Assembly (NCBI RefSeq): GCF_037126465.1 | Contig: NC_088204.1 | Span: 20,404,804 to 20,468,803 of the forward strand | Direction of reading: 5' to 3' | Length of the DNA: 64,000 nucleotides | DNA from: Ornithodoros turicata | Taxonomy: Eukaryota > Arthropoda > Arachnida > Ixodida > Argasidae | Shown here: positions 12,601 through 24,600 of the stretch, piece by piece | How positions within the stretch are numbered: the stretch's first letter is position 1 | How the letters are laid out: each line of letters starts with the position of its first letter | Made by a program: the position numbers and the translations under genes | The notes under the pieces: generated by a model | The model's input: the letters and a program-made list of their open reading frames with translations, nothing else | Databases searched by the model: none | What the model was told of the DNA's origin: nothing

Positions 12601-15600
12601 GCACGTTCCTAGCCAACCATCATTCCGAATGACAACGTTCTCGTCCCTCATTTGTTGAAAACGTGGGGCGGAGCCTATTTTGTGACACTTATGCTGTTCA
12701 TAATTGTCACAAAAAAGGCGTACGCCTCCCGTTTTCAGCAAACCAGGGAAGATAACGATATCATTCGAGATTATGGTTGGCTAGGAGCGTGCTATGTGGT
12801 GAAGTTCATTTCTAAGAGTGCAGCGCATTCCTTCCTCAGAGTGACACGCTAGCAGCGAATGGTACCGTATACGGACTAGCAAGCAGGCGACTGGGTTACC
12901 CACACTGGTAAAACAGAACTTCACCACATAGCACGCTCCTAACCAACCGTCATTCCGAAAGGTATCATTCTGTGTCCTTATTTGCTGAAAATGGTAGGAG
13001 GTGCCAATCTGGAACACATTATCCTTGTCCCAGATCGGCTCCTCTCCCTGTTTTGAACGATCATGACACAGAATGATATCATTCGGTATGGTGGTTGGCT
13101 ATAGGAGCGTGTTATGTGGTGAAGTTCTGTTTTAACAGTCTAGGCACATGTCTATAGGTCCGTGCGGTTCCATTCGCTGGTAGCGTGGCACTCTCAGGAA
13201 GGCATGCGCCGGAGCGTGTTCCGTAAACTTTTGTCCTGCACTGTACAACAACAACAACAACAAAAAGAAGAAGAAATGTGATTCTGAAGGAAAGTAATAA
13301 AGCAACTATAGTTATTGAATTAGGTAGTTAGAGTCGAAAGTTACTCTATGAAAGAGTAACTAATTGTATACTATTTACATCAACAGGAAAAGTGTTAGGG
13401 TGCAGGCGAGCTGGTACATTGCAAACTAAGAATAACCCGAGACAGGGAGCAGATGGACAAAGCACGACATGCTCTCAAAATGTTGGACAACACTCTAAGT
13501 AGTGAAGTTGAATAAAAGTTAAAATCTGGGCAGGTTGGTAACTCATTTTAAAAGCGATAAAACCCCAGAAACTCCTTTGGTTGGCAGTTCAGGGCAGTGG
13601 TTGTTTGACTTTACTTGTACCATCCTTTGTCCCCTTTTTACCCAGCACCGGGGTGTTATCGATTTTAAAACTCTATCTAAGTTACTTTCCAAGACATATT
13701 TATAGACCGCGCGTTTGCCATCTTGTCGTACGGAACTGAACAAAACAAGCTGACACAAATATGCTCTAATATTTTCACGAAATCCTTTCTGGGTTCTCGG
13801 TGTGCTTTTTGCTTTCGATAGGAGACACTCGATACTAGATTTTTTGTGCTCTGCGGCGCAAATGAAGTATGTGGATCCTGGATATGCTTATCGTATATCG
13901 GGGGTGATAATATATAGGGCGTAACTATCACACTTGATACGATACGCCCAGCGTGAATTCCCTGCCTTTCAGCTGAATCAATTACTATAAGACACCACTT
14001 TGTGGCTGTTGGCCAATGAGATATGCGACATCAATATTACTTAGATAATGTGAGTTTTCATTATTGCTCGAGTATTCCGATCAACAACAACAACAACAAA
14101 CACATGGAGTGGGAATGAATATTGAAAATGTTCCACTTAATTTGCGGCTTAGTATATGATGTGATTGATGTTCAGTTGCTGCTTTGTATATTATATATAT
14201 ATATATATGGCAGTGATTTTCGATATCTGCTGTATTTCGTATCCCAAGTCATCATATAGATTTACCATATCTTTGATACGATGATGATCACCTGCTGATT
14301 AAAAACACTAAGCGTATAAGGCTTAGAAAATCATCAAATAATTCCTCCCGATTAGGCCTCCCGAACTCGCCAAAAATTTGATTTCGACGATGGACATCTC
14401 CCAAAATGTCCTTCGAATCAGATTACATTACATTAGAGGAGAAAAGAAAGGGGCGGAGTTCTTACCGTGTTGTTAGGTTTTGTTTCTTCCGCGTCTCCGG
14501 TTCCAGCCCTCTCGTTAGCGAGTGTTATTTTGTCTCACAACATGTACAAAAACAATGAGCGAAAAATCGTTTTGAACCTGTGTTCGAACCCGGTGAAACA
14601 ACACGAATGGCTTAATTTTGACGTGCAGGGAACTTGAAGGAATGCTTCGGCGAGCTCGGCTGTTTTCGCACCGGAGGTGACTTCTACGACCCGCTACACC
14701 GACCCATAAGTATACTACCCAATAGTCGCCGGGCCGTGAACACCACTTTCCTGCTTTTTACCCGCAAGAACCCGAAGCAAGAACACACCTTGTTGTGGTC
14801 GAGCAGTTTGCACGACCTGCGACACTCCCCTTTCAATGCGTCGAGTCGGACAAAGATCATCATTCACGGATGGCTCGACAGCATCTTCTTTGTGGGGTGG
14901 ATGAAGGTATGTTTCGTAATGAGAATAAATCTACGGGTAACTTTAGTGTTGTCCTGAAATAGTAAGTTGCAAGCGGGCCACGTCGTTTTAAAAGGGACAA
15001 TGAAACGATTTTTTTTTCTCTCGCTTTCTACCGACAGAAGAGATGTTGTTGAAAACACAGCCAAAGTTTTCCATTCCGCACGTGAACGATTTTCCTCTTC
15101 TACCCCCCTCTCAAGAAGCACGGCAATGCGGTGGGTCATTGGTCTCCTCAAACGATTTCCCTAGTCGTCGCGGGTATCTTATCCGTGTATTCACACGTGC
15201 GACATCCTCATCGGAAGATTCTAGTGGAAGAAAAAGCAAAATATCTCAGGACGGTTACGACTCGTGTAACGTGAAATTCAGCGTCAGCTGTGCGTGCGGT
15301 GAAATGAGGCCCGATGAAAGTGTATAGACACATTTATTCAAGCGTGATGAGTATTGATTTGTGGTCACAGAAATGGTTGACGAGGCGAGTGGTGACGAGG
15401 TGAGAGGGGCTCTTATCGCGTACGCTTTCGGTTATATGCTAAAAATCAGGTGATTACACCGATAGCGGTTGTAAACCGGTGCCGGTAAGGTCTTCCTCCT
15501 TACTCCCACATGTAGCCGACGATGACGCGATTTCGGGGAAAGTCTGCACTATACAGCTTATGCTGTAAAACTGACGTACTTTGGTTTTTATTTCACTTTC

Positions 15601-18600
15601 CTCACTTTATCTTACTTTCTTCACTTTATCTCACTTTCCATCGATAGCGATTGTAAACTGGCGGGATTCTCCTTCTTACTCCCAGCGGTGAGCGCACATG
15701 CCATAAGAGGTTTGTGCGGACACGCGAATGCCGACGACGCGGACGGCGATCTCGGGAAAGTCTCCACTATACAGCTGACCCTGTAAAACTGCTCGCGGAG
15801 CAGAAGTTCCGCCTCGTGTTATGTTGAACATTCACACGGTGCCGGAATATAGGGAGTGGCCTGCTGCGCACTTAGCAGACGATACTTAGCAGATGACCGT
15901 CAGCATCTTTTCCTGTCGTCTGCTACGAAATATCTTGTGGTTATGTCGCAGGATATTCCCCAATGTTAGTGGTGCACGTGAAGAGACGACGTTGAGGCAA
16001 CGCCACCTAGATACAGAAGGCCTGCTTATTGCCTCCTCTCCCTCCTTCGATACGTGGACATATAAAGTCAGAATTGGTCTGCTACTGCGATTCGCTGTTC
16101 TGCGAAAAGAACTCGCAAATGATTGCTGCTAACTTGGAAACTGTAGACCTGAATCTGTACACAAAAAGCGCAACACGTTTTCCAGAAACCCAGACTTGAA
16201 GAAGATATGGAACCGTTTTGCGTTTTATTTTAAAGATTTCCCACTTAGTACGCGGGGTAGTTCAGTCACAACTCGCAGACGACGGTGGTTCGTGTCTCCA
16301 TGCCTACGACCGCTGAAAGCACGTTCGTGATTGGCTGACTCTTAGTTGTTACGTCACGTCGACGAGTAAGCAGGCGGCAAGCCCTTTCACCATCACCACC
16401 ACCACCGACGAGTAAGCAGGCTTTCTCTATCTAGGTGGTGTTGGTTGAGCGCTCGCGTTCACGTGACAGCAGAAAGTTATGACGTTTTTTACATCTTCCG
16501 CTGAAGTATTCTGGGAAATGTCGTTCGTGTGAATTCACCGTAAATGTATCACAAATACTTTCTTGGGTGCTTTGCACTCCAATCCACTTTGATGTTCGAG
16601 CACCGGTGCTGTATCTTAATGCCCTTTGCCTTCGCTATTTAACGTGCTATCTTCAATACATTTCAGGTTATCCTGTCGTTACGTCTTTTTACTGTGTTGT
16701 GTCCGGAGAAGGGCTGATACACGATATTAAATAGTTTGTGCGCCTCGTCCTTTCCCAGGAGATGGCGGAGGCATTGCTTCTGGAAGGCGACTACAACGTG
16801 TTCCTCGTTGATTGGAAAGGAGGAAACGGACCTCCTTACGCCCAGGCTACGGCTAATACTCGACTAGTTGGAGCTGAAGTAGCGCTATTAATACAAAAGT
16901 TACAGGTAAGCTGGCTTTCATTGAAGAAAATGCGGTACGAACGCTTAAATATGGCGAGATTTCAATTAGATTTTTACGTGACCCGATGCTATCGCATTGC
17001 GTACTACACTAGATAACGTTGCCGTGTCGCACATGCGCAGTGGAAGCGTACGCAAGGTTGGCCTGCGAGCGTACACAGTTCTTCAGAAATCGCGTGCGTT
17101 CAGGAATAGACGTTTGCGGAAGCACCTCGCAAGATTCATGGTATCGGCTACTTCAGGGACTTCAGAATAAATATACTGCTAGTACAAACAAATAACATCA
17201 AATGTCACAAAAATAATTTCATACGTCCCTTTTATAGCATCTTCTCAGCTGCTATCATATTTCGGCTCTCTCAAGGCCGACCCACATGGTGCGTATTCGA
17301 GCGCGCAACCCGATGCGTGTCACATACCGCGTAAAGTTTCACGCACAGAATCTGTTTTCTGTAGGTGAAACAGAACGTGAACCTTTTTCACATACGCGTC
17401 GTATCCTAGCGGTTCTCCAGCGTATCGCGCTTGGAGGGCACCAAAACAAATCCACGTGGGTAGCACAAAGGACCAAAACCGGTCCGGAGTGGGACCGACG
17501 AGCTAGCTCCCTTCGTGCGGTCTCCCCACTTGTGGTCCCTACTTCTGTCGTTCCCATACTGCGCCATCTAGTGAAGACGGAGATAACCCTCTCCGGCGCC
17601 TCAAGGTCATGCGCATGCCATAGGCTGTTGTGAAAAGGTCCAGGAGTGGCGCATGCGCAAGAGCGAGTCGAACCGAAGGCAGCCCGCGTATCACGAGGAT
17701 TGAGCAGAAGTAGTGTTGCCATTGGGCTCGCGAATTCACAACATGTGGTTCGCTCTGCCTATTCAGGCTCTGCGTACCACGCGCTCTGCTTTCACGGAGC
17801 GTTTCACGGAGTGAAATACGCGCCATGCTATTTCGTGCGACTGAGTTTCAGACGACCGCTCTGCGATTCTTGCGTCGAGAGCGTTCACGAAATGAGTTCG
17901 CGGCATGCTAATATGTCATTGACTTTTTTGGTCCTTCGGACGTTGAAGTCAGCGTATGCAAAAATAAACTTTGTAATGAATAGCGTACTCCTTGTACATA
18001 CTGCATTGTTGATTTCCTGGATGGAAACGTAAAATGTTAAGATAAACCCCATTGAGATAAACTCGTCGCAGCATTCACGTCAGACAGCGTGCGCCTCAAT
18101 CATCACTATCAGCTCTGCGAAGCACTTGACCTCTCCGAAGCCACGCGACAAACTGGCAGTGACCGTGAGACGCATTCTGCTGTCGAAACAGAGTCTCATG
18201 TCCAAACAACGAACAAAAGGAAGCGACTCTTCATGTGATCATATCTGGGTGGCGTAGAACATAGATTGTATCCAATGGAGAGAGAGTGTGTGTGAGAGAG
18301 AGAGAGAGGGAGAGGTGTTTGGTTGCTCCGGTGTAGCCAGCTGCTTCAAACTCTTTGTGGATGTCAAATCAGGACGTCGTCACAGTGTTTTGAGATATTG
18401 TGAGCCCTGAGGTTTAAAACATGGTGGCAGCACCAATGTCTTTCAAAAATCGTACCAGAGCGCAAAGCGCGAGTTGGTTGGTTGGAGTAAAAAAAGGAAA
18501 AGTATTGAGGGGGGGGGGGATATATATTTATTGAAAGGAAAGGAAAGTATTGGGGGGGGGGGGGGGAGATGCAGGTTGTCTTGGCTGATTTGGCGTGGCC

Positions 18601-21600
18601 GTTCCCCAGCCCTGTCCAGTCCACGTGGTCCGGACTATCCAGAGCACTCTTCACAGACGCGAAACATCTCGCTGCGTCCTCCTCTGTTACAGAACTTGGG
18701 CAATGCTAGCGGAACGTTGACCCGTAGACGACGAATTGCGGACTCTTATAAGGGCCGTGGCATCTTGGAGGGGTGACGTTACAGGTGCTGTTCGCATGTG
18801 GATTCGTGCAAGGAAGGAACATTGCGTATATTCACTCAACGAAATGCCCTGAGCAAGCTGGTCTCGTACTGATCTTAGCACTTCTCGTTAGATTTCGTCA
18901 TGTACATCTTAGAAGGCCTTTACTGGTACGTGTCTCGGGCAGGCACGTTTCCACGGGTGCCACTATGATCCGAGACACTAGGGGACGCTGTTCACTAATG
19001 CTGCTAGACTGGTAACTACTGTCGCGCCCTGCAGCGCCTTGAGTCCAGATTTAGAGTCTGAGAAGATAACCCAGTTTCTGCTCATGCTACGGCCAGGGGG
19101 AGCTTTCTCGCTGGGGTAGAGCTCAGAAGCTGTTGATGACCCAAACACAGATTTAGACGTCAACTTGTACACTGTTAAAACAGAACTTCACCACATAGCA
19201 CGCTCCAAGCCAACCATCATTCCGAATAATATCATTTAGGTGTCCTGATTTGTTCAAAACAGGGGGGAGGCGCCTATCTGGGACAAGATAATCTGTCCCA
19301 GATAGGCGCCTCCTCTCATTTTCAACAAATCAATAAACAGAATGATATCATTCGGAATGATGGTTGGCTATGAGCGTGCTATGTAGTGAAGTTCTGTTTT
19401 AACAGTGTACACTCTTAAAAATGATGGTGGTGGTGGTGGTGGTGGTGGTGGTGATAGGGCTTGCCGTCTTGCTAGTCTTGTACACTCTTAAAAATGAACT
19501 TCACCGCATAGCATGCTCCTAGCCAATCATCAACTCGAATGATATCGCTATGTGCCCTGATTTGTTCAAAACGGTAGGCGTACGCCTTTTTTGTGACACT
19601 TATGCTGTTCATAATTGTCACAAAAATGGCGTACGCCCCCAGTTTTCAGCAAATCAGGGCAGATAACGATATCATTCGAGATGATAGTTGGCTACGAGCG
19701 TGCTATGCGGTGAAGTTCATTTTTAAGAGTGTACAAGACTAGCACACTACGTCGGACTCTACCCAACTCGCACGAATATCTACCCTTTTGGTGATCTCTC
19801 CATGGGGGGCCTAGCCCCTCCCGGGAAAGCTCCGGGAGGCTCAGAAGTGGCAGTTAATTTGCGCAACATTTACCATGTATTGAAGGTTTGACCAGATAGA
19901 AACCTTGGATCACACGTCTGCGTCAAACCGTCACGTCAAAGGAGGGAGATCCTTTGCCATATTGGTTCTCGAGAGCACGTGATCTCTCCCGCGGCTGCCT
20001 CACTGGCCTGCCGTGATGGAAGACCGGGATGGGTTTCGGTCTTCGCAGTCCCGATTTTCTATGCGGCTTTTACCGCCCTTTACTCTAAGCTTGGAATGTA
20101 ATGTTTGCATCGATGCTGATACGCGTCTTTTGCGTTTATCCGGTGTAACTGGGTGGTGAATGTCGCCACCCCTTTAAAGGAGCATCGAAGAGTTTGAACG
20201 TATTTCAGGAGGAGCAGGAGTTAGGATTACGAGCCTTGGGACACGTATTCGCAGAAAAGGTACGAACGCAGCGCGCAATCCTTGTGAGCGAGAGAGCTTT
20301 CGATCTCGCGGGTCAGAAAATCTCCTCCCTCGATTTACCAATCTGTGACGTCATCTCATCCCACCAATAGTGAGGCGCGCACCTTCTTTTCTCTTTGCGG
20401 TTGTATTTGGCGCCATCCGTTCCGCGTCTGAAGAACAGTCGACCGGTCGCTTTGCGCCTTCGCCGTAGCAGACGACCCTCGGTAGCCAATAAAAGGACTC
20501 GGATGATGTGTCAAAACATGCCAGAAGAATCTGGGAGAGATCGCCGCAGCTGGCCGCATTCTTATAAACTATGCTTCTCAGGAAATGCACACTTCCATAA
20601 GGATATATTTCGCGTGACGGTTCCTGAAGGTATAGCGTGCTCATATTGTGCAGTAAAAAGTATTTGTTCATTGCACCCCGGATGATCCTTTAATATTTCT
20701 TACTAGAGAGTTCTTTGAATAGTTTTTGGCACAACCTCTGTGTTATACAGTTCTCTCTCCTTAGAATGCCTTCGGCGTCGACCCCATGAGCTTCCACATT
20801 GTGGGACATAGCCTCGGGAGCCACATCGCGGGATATGCGGGAGAGAGAATAAAAACCCTCGGGCGGATTACGGGTAAGCAGTTCCACTTTTACATGGGCC
20901 CTCTTCTACACAGGGATGTGTAGATGAACATTTCGCGTGTGTATTCTGAAATACTTCAATGCACTTCGACTATATGACGTTGTGGTTCCGTTCCAGGTTT
21001 GGACCCGGCTCAACCTTACTTTAAGAAAATGCCGCGAAGCGTTAGGATCGACCCAACAGACGCAGACTTTGTCGAGATCATTCACACAGACGGCTCTCAA
21101 TTCTTTCCCAATATTTGTGAGTTTCATGGGCACGTTTTTGGTCGTTTCCGCTGGGCCTATATGCATGGAACTTCGCACGGATTCGGTAGCATTTCGGGGC
21201 GGTGTCCGATTATTAGGACGTTTTAGTGAACCGTTTTCAGTGAAACGGTTCACGGACGGTGCCGCGGAGGGCCAATGAGAAGATGGTAATGACTCAGAAT
21301 GGAATCATCTGATTGTGCAGCGGCAAAACCGTTCGCGTGCCGTTTTAAGCGAAAACGATTCACTAAAACTCCCCATTACAAACTGACACGCATCGTTGGC
21401 CCCCGTATTAGGCTTAAAGGGACGTCTTTTTGTTAGTTTTATTTCTGAGCACATAATCGAAGTTTTACCTTCGGCAAGTGAACGGTCTTCTTCGAGGGAA
21501 TTTAAACAAAGTAGTGAAAAGAATACGCTGGCGAGCAGAGTAGGAGGGTCGATGCGAGAAACTTGATAGTCGGCCCGGCTACGTCCCCCAAGACGTCACC

Positions 21601-24600
21601 GTTAATCGCATGCTAGGCCATTGTCTACAGCCAACGCCACCTCGATACAGAAGGCATGCTCGTTGCCTCCTCTCCCTCCTTCGATTAAGAGTCAGAATTC
21701 GTCCGCTACTGCGATTCACCGTTCTGCGAATTGAAGGACCCGCAAATGATCGCAGCTCACCTGGAACCTGCAGACCTAAATATTCAGACAAAGAGTGCAG
21801 AACGCTTTCCAGAAATTCAGTTTTGAGAAAGATTGAGACCTTTTTGCGCTTTATTTCCAAGTTTTCCTGTTTAGTACGAGGGGACGCTCAATTACAAGTC
21901 GCAGATGACGGTAGCTCGTCTTCATGGCCACGACCGCTGAATGCACGCTCGTGATCGCCCGTTGAAAACACAACCCTCATTGGCTGAGTATTAATTGTTA
22001 CGTCATGGCGACGAGTAAGCAGGCTTTCTCTGTCTAGGTGGTGTTGTTACAACACCTCGATATACAGTACTGCTCTCAACAACAACAAAAGGATCAGAAA
22101 ATTCATAGTCGGTAGCGCCTCTCCTGTGAAACCGTTTATGCTGAGTAAAGACTGTAACATCTTCCTATTTTATAGCGAGAGATGTAATGCAGAGTTGAGC
22201 ATAGCCATAGGCTCCTATTATATAGGAGGCTATGGCATAGCGTGCGTGCGCTGTCCGTCGCAGATATCGCTTTCTTCGTTTTCTTCTTCGGCTCGTTGTG
22301 CTTTCTGTTCTTCGCTCATTTTGGATATTCTTTCGCTTTCCGCTTCTGCATACCGAGCCTTCTCTTCTACGCTCATTTGGGCTCTTCTACGCTGATCTGC
22401 CAATGCTTGTCGTGCCCTTCCCTCTTCAGTCATCCGACATCTCCTTTCCCGTTTCGCCGCTGCAAGTAGCTGTCGCCCTATTTCAACTGCTAGTATACCA
22501 GATGTTGCACAGCTACACGGAATTTCTTTTTTGTTTATACGCAGTAAAAGGCAACGGTCTGGGCTTGTACGATCCCGTCGGGCACCTGGACTTCTACCCA
22601 AACGGCGGAGTGCACATGCCCGGTTGCGACTATGTCGCAAGAATCACAAAGTTCTTTACTTCGGGGTTGATTGCCGGTAATTCTCACTATCCTTTCGTTA
22701 AACGCACTGGTTGTATAATCAGAGCAACATCTCTCGTGCAGGCAAGCGTGCTTTTCTCTCCTGTAACCACCAGAGGGCCGTGGAGTACTTCACGGATTCC
22801 ATCAACGACAAGCGCTGTCTGTCGATGGCCTACGCTTGTAAATCCCACGAAGTGTTCAACAAAGGAAGCTGCTCCGACTGCGGTCCAGATGGATCGCAGT
22901 GTGCGCCTTTCGGTCTCCATGCTGACCGTTGGCGCCGATTCAAGAATGACTCTCAGTCTGTTCGAATGTTCGTCAACACCAATGCAGAGACACCTTACTG
23001 TCGTGAGTTGCGTGTACTGTCTGGCGTACCGTTTTACCTGTACTGATGCTAACATTTTCTTCCCTAACCCAACATGCTAAGGACAGTTGGCCGCGGGTGA
23101 ATAGACCTCTACCCGAGAGACGTCATCATGACGTTGGTAGAAAGACTGAAACCGAAACAAATCGGAAGGGGAGGGTGGGTTCCACAAATGGGCATTTGTT
23201 CGCTGCCTCCTATTGAAAGAGAAGTAGGACCGAATGTCGCGTCCCTTTCAGGGACCATCCTAACCCCCTCAAGACCGTGGCATTCGGGTGCGACCTTGTT
23301 CGGCCCTAGTTTTGAGCGTAGTTCAACTCTACCAAACTGGTGGCGCTGTCGAACACTATGACGTCATTTGTTTACAAACAGGGAAAGGTCTATTGTTTTC
23401 GTATCACCACTCTGTCGAAGTCCTACATGGCTACCTACTTGACCACGATTATTCCACCACAGATTTTCCCATCTACCCTCGCGCGTGACTAGTCCACACG
23501 CGCAATTGACACTTCACCATGAATGTTGCTCATACTCCCCCCAGAATGTACAGGATAAGAAAACGTAGTTCCCCGACCAAACTGTGCCACCTGTAGTACA
23601 ATAGAGGACACTGAGCAGGTGATCGTTCACTGCTTTGCACGTAAACGGCAGATATCCCTTGTTTAGGCCTGGGTAAAACTAAAATCACCGTCGGCAGACT
23701 GTAAGAACTCCCGAACAACTGTAAGTTCTTCTGGGATCGTGGGCCAATATATTTAGCGCTTGGTCGTTGAAGCTCCAGTACGCCTCCTCTACGGGTACGC
23801 GGCGGGCATCTATTCTTTGGATTGTGCGTCAGTGACATTGTCGCGGCTGAGATGGACGCACCACTGTGGATCGCGAGCCTGTAACTGCAACATATGTGTC
23901 TCTTACAAGGTGCGCCAGCAACAACACATGCGGAGTAGCAGGTCTTCATTTACGCAGCCAAGCGCCAAGCTTTCCGCATATTTCCCTATACGTAACCCCC
24001 CCCCCCCCCCATGTAATGTGATATATGTCCAAAACGTCCTATCACGAATAGCTTATAGTTATAGGACAAGGGAAGACAAACTCACCCGTTGTTATGAGCA
24101 TCATCATGTATGCTTGTATTTGTTGTAGACGGCAACATTTGCTTGAGCTTGAGGAGCTGAACATATAGAGACATCGAAAAATGCATATTCAGTCTCGTCC
24201 TGTCCACTTCTCTGGTGCCTCTATGTCCAACTCCTCAAACTCCTCAAGTGAGTGCTGCTTCCTGCAACGATTGTATTCCTGTGTGTTCATGACATTGTAT
24301 TTTACTGATCTTTCCATCAATTATCTGTTGTTATTCAGGGTCCATCACGCTGACATTAATGAAGCCATGATCTCATTTCAGTGTTCGAGTACATAGTCTA
24401 CGTGAATATAGAAGGCGATTCGAATGCAACGAGACTTCGAGGCTACATCCTCCTTACCTTACAGGGCAATGAAGGTGCGACAACCTTGAAGCTACGCAAC
24501 GGGTATGACCCTAGAATGTGGTGTAGGACGCGTAATTTTAGGATGTCCTCACACTTTATTATCTCCACTCAGTGTCTTGCAAATATGGCCCACGACAAGA

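Larger units (their letters stand above)
12539..13243. mobile_element. Tc1-like foldback element with two nested MITEs
   Basis: Outer inverted ends CAGTGCTGGACAAAAGTT... and ...AACTTTTGTCCTGCACTG, each flanked by TA. Inner arms also pair (CAGCGAATGGTACC with GGTTCCATTCGCTG). The left arm is cut after ACACGCTCC by MITE 12573-12820, and the loop holds MITE 12903-13140. A 78-bp relative lies at 60252-60329. Confidence 0.7.
6635..14628. other. Lipase 1 intron 1 (8 kb)
   Basis: Contains mirrored TTAGGCGAAATGGGA motifs, repeat 3' ends, a tRNA-bearing inverted-repeat element, a SINE, a LINE 3' end and a nested Tc1-like foldback, all listed separately. Stretches 7210-7740, 8300-8740, 9250-9540, 9640-10250, 10800-11800 and 13250-14600 show only simple repeats or nothing recognisable. 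One relic near 9245-9415 is weakly SINE-like (a CCTGGGTCGACTTCGCAGGG-type stretch). Confidence 0.6.
14907..16758. other. Lipase 1 intron 2
   Basis: Contains the 446-bp CAACGCC inverted-repeat element with a tiny SINE insertion. Around 15540-15650 there are short repeats of TTTCACTTTCCTCACTTTAT type. No other gene seen. Confidence 0.5.
16906..20764. other. Lipase 1 intron 3
   Basis: Between 17020 and 18270 no gene is recognised although both strands have long open frames; the sequence is GC-rich with no domain match. A purine AG microsatellite lies near 18284-18310. A minus-strand repeat end and two hairpin MITEs follow. Nothing was recognised in 19735-20764 beyond short reading frames. Confidence 0.45.
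21117..22544. other. Lipase 1 intron 5
   Basis: Holds the second copy of the CAACGCC inverted-repeat element and an acidic/basic repeat frame on the minus strand. Near 21217-21260 there is a small palindrome (AGTGAACCGTTTTCAGTGAA followed by ACGGTTCAC). Nothing else recognised. Confidence 0.5.

Noticed and set aside
17286..17826. Three frames over 90 codons in GC-rich intron DNA
   Set aside because: Overlap on both strands, no domain, no splice partners; explained by low stop density in GC-rich sequence.
22298..23080. 260-codon plus-strand frame across lipase exon 6 and 7
   Set aside because: Part of it overlaps true exon 6, but it reads through intron and then out of frame in exon 7; splice-consistent exons explain the conservation.
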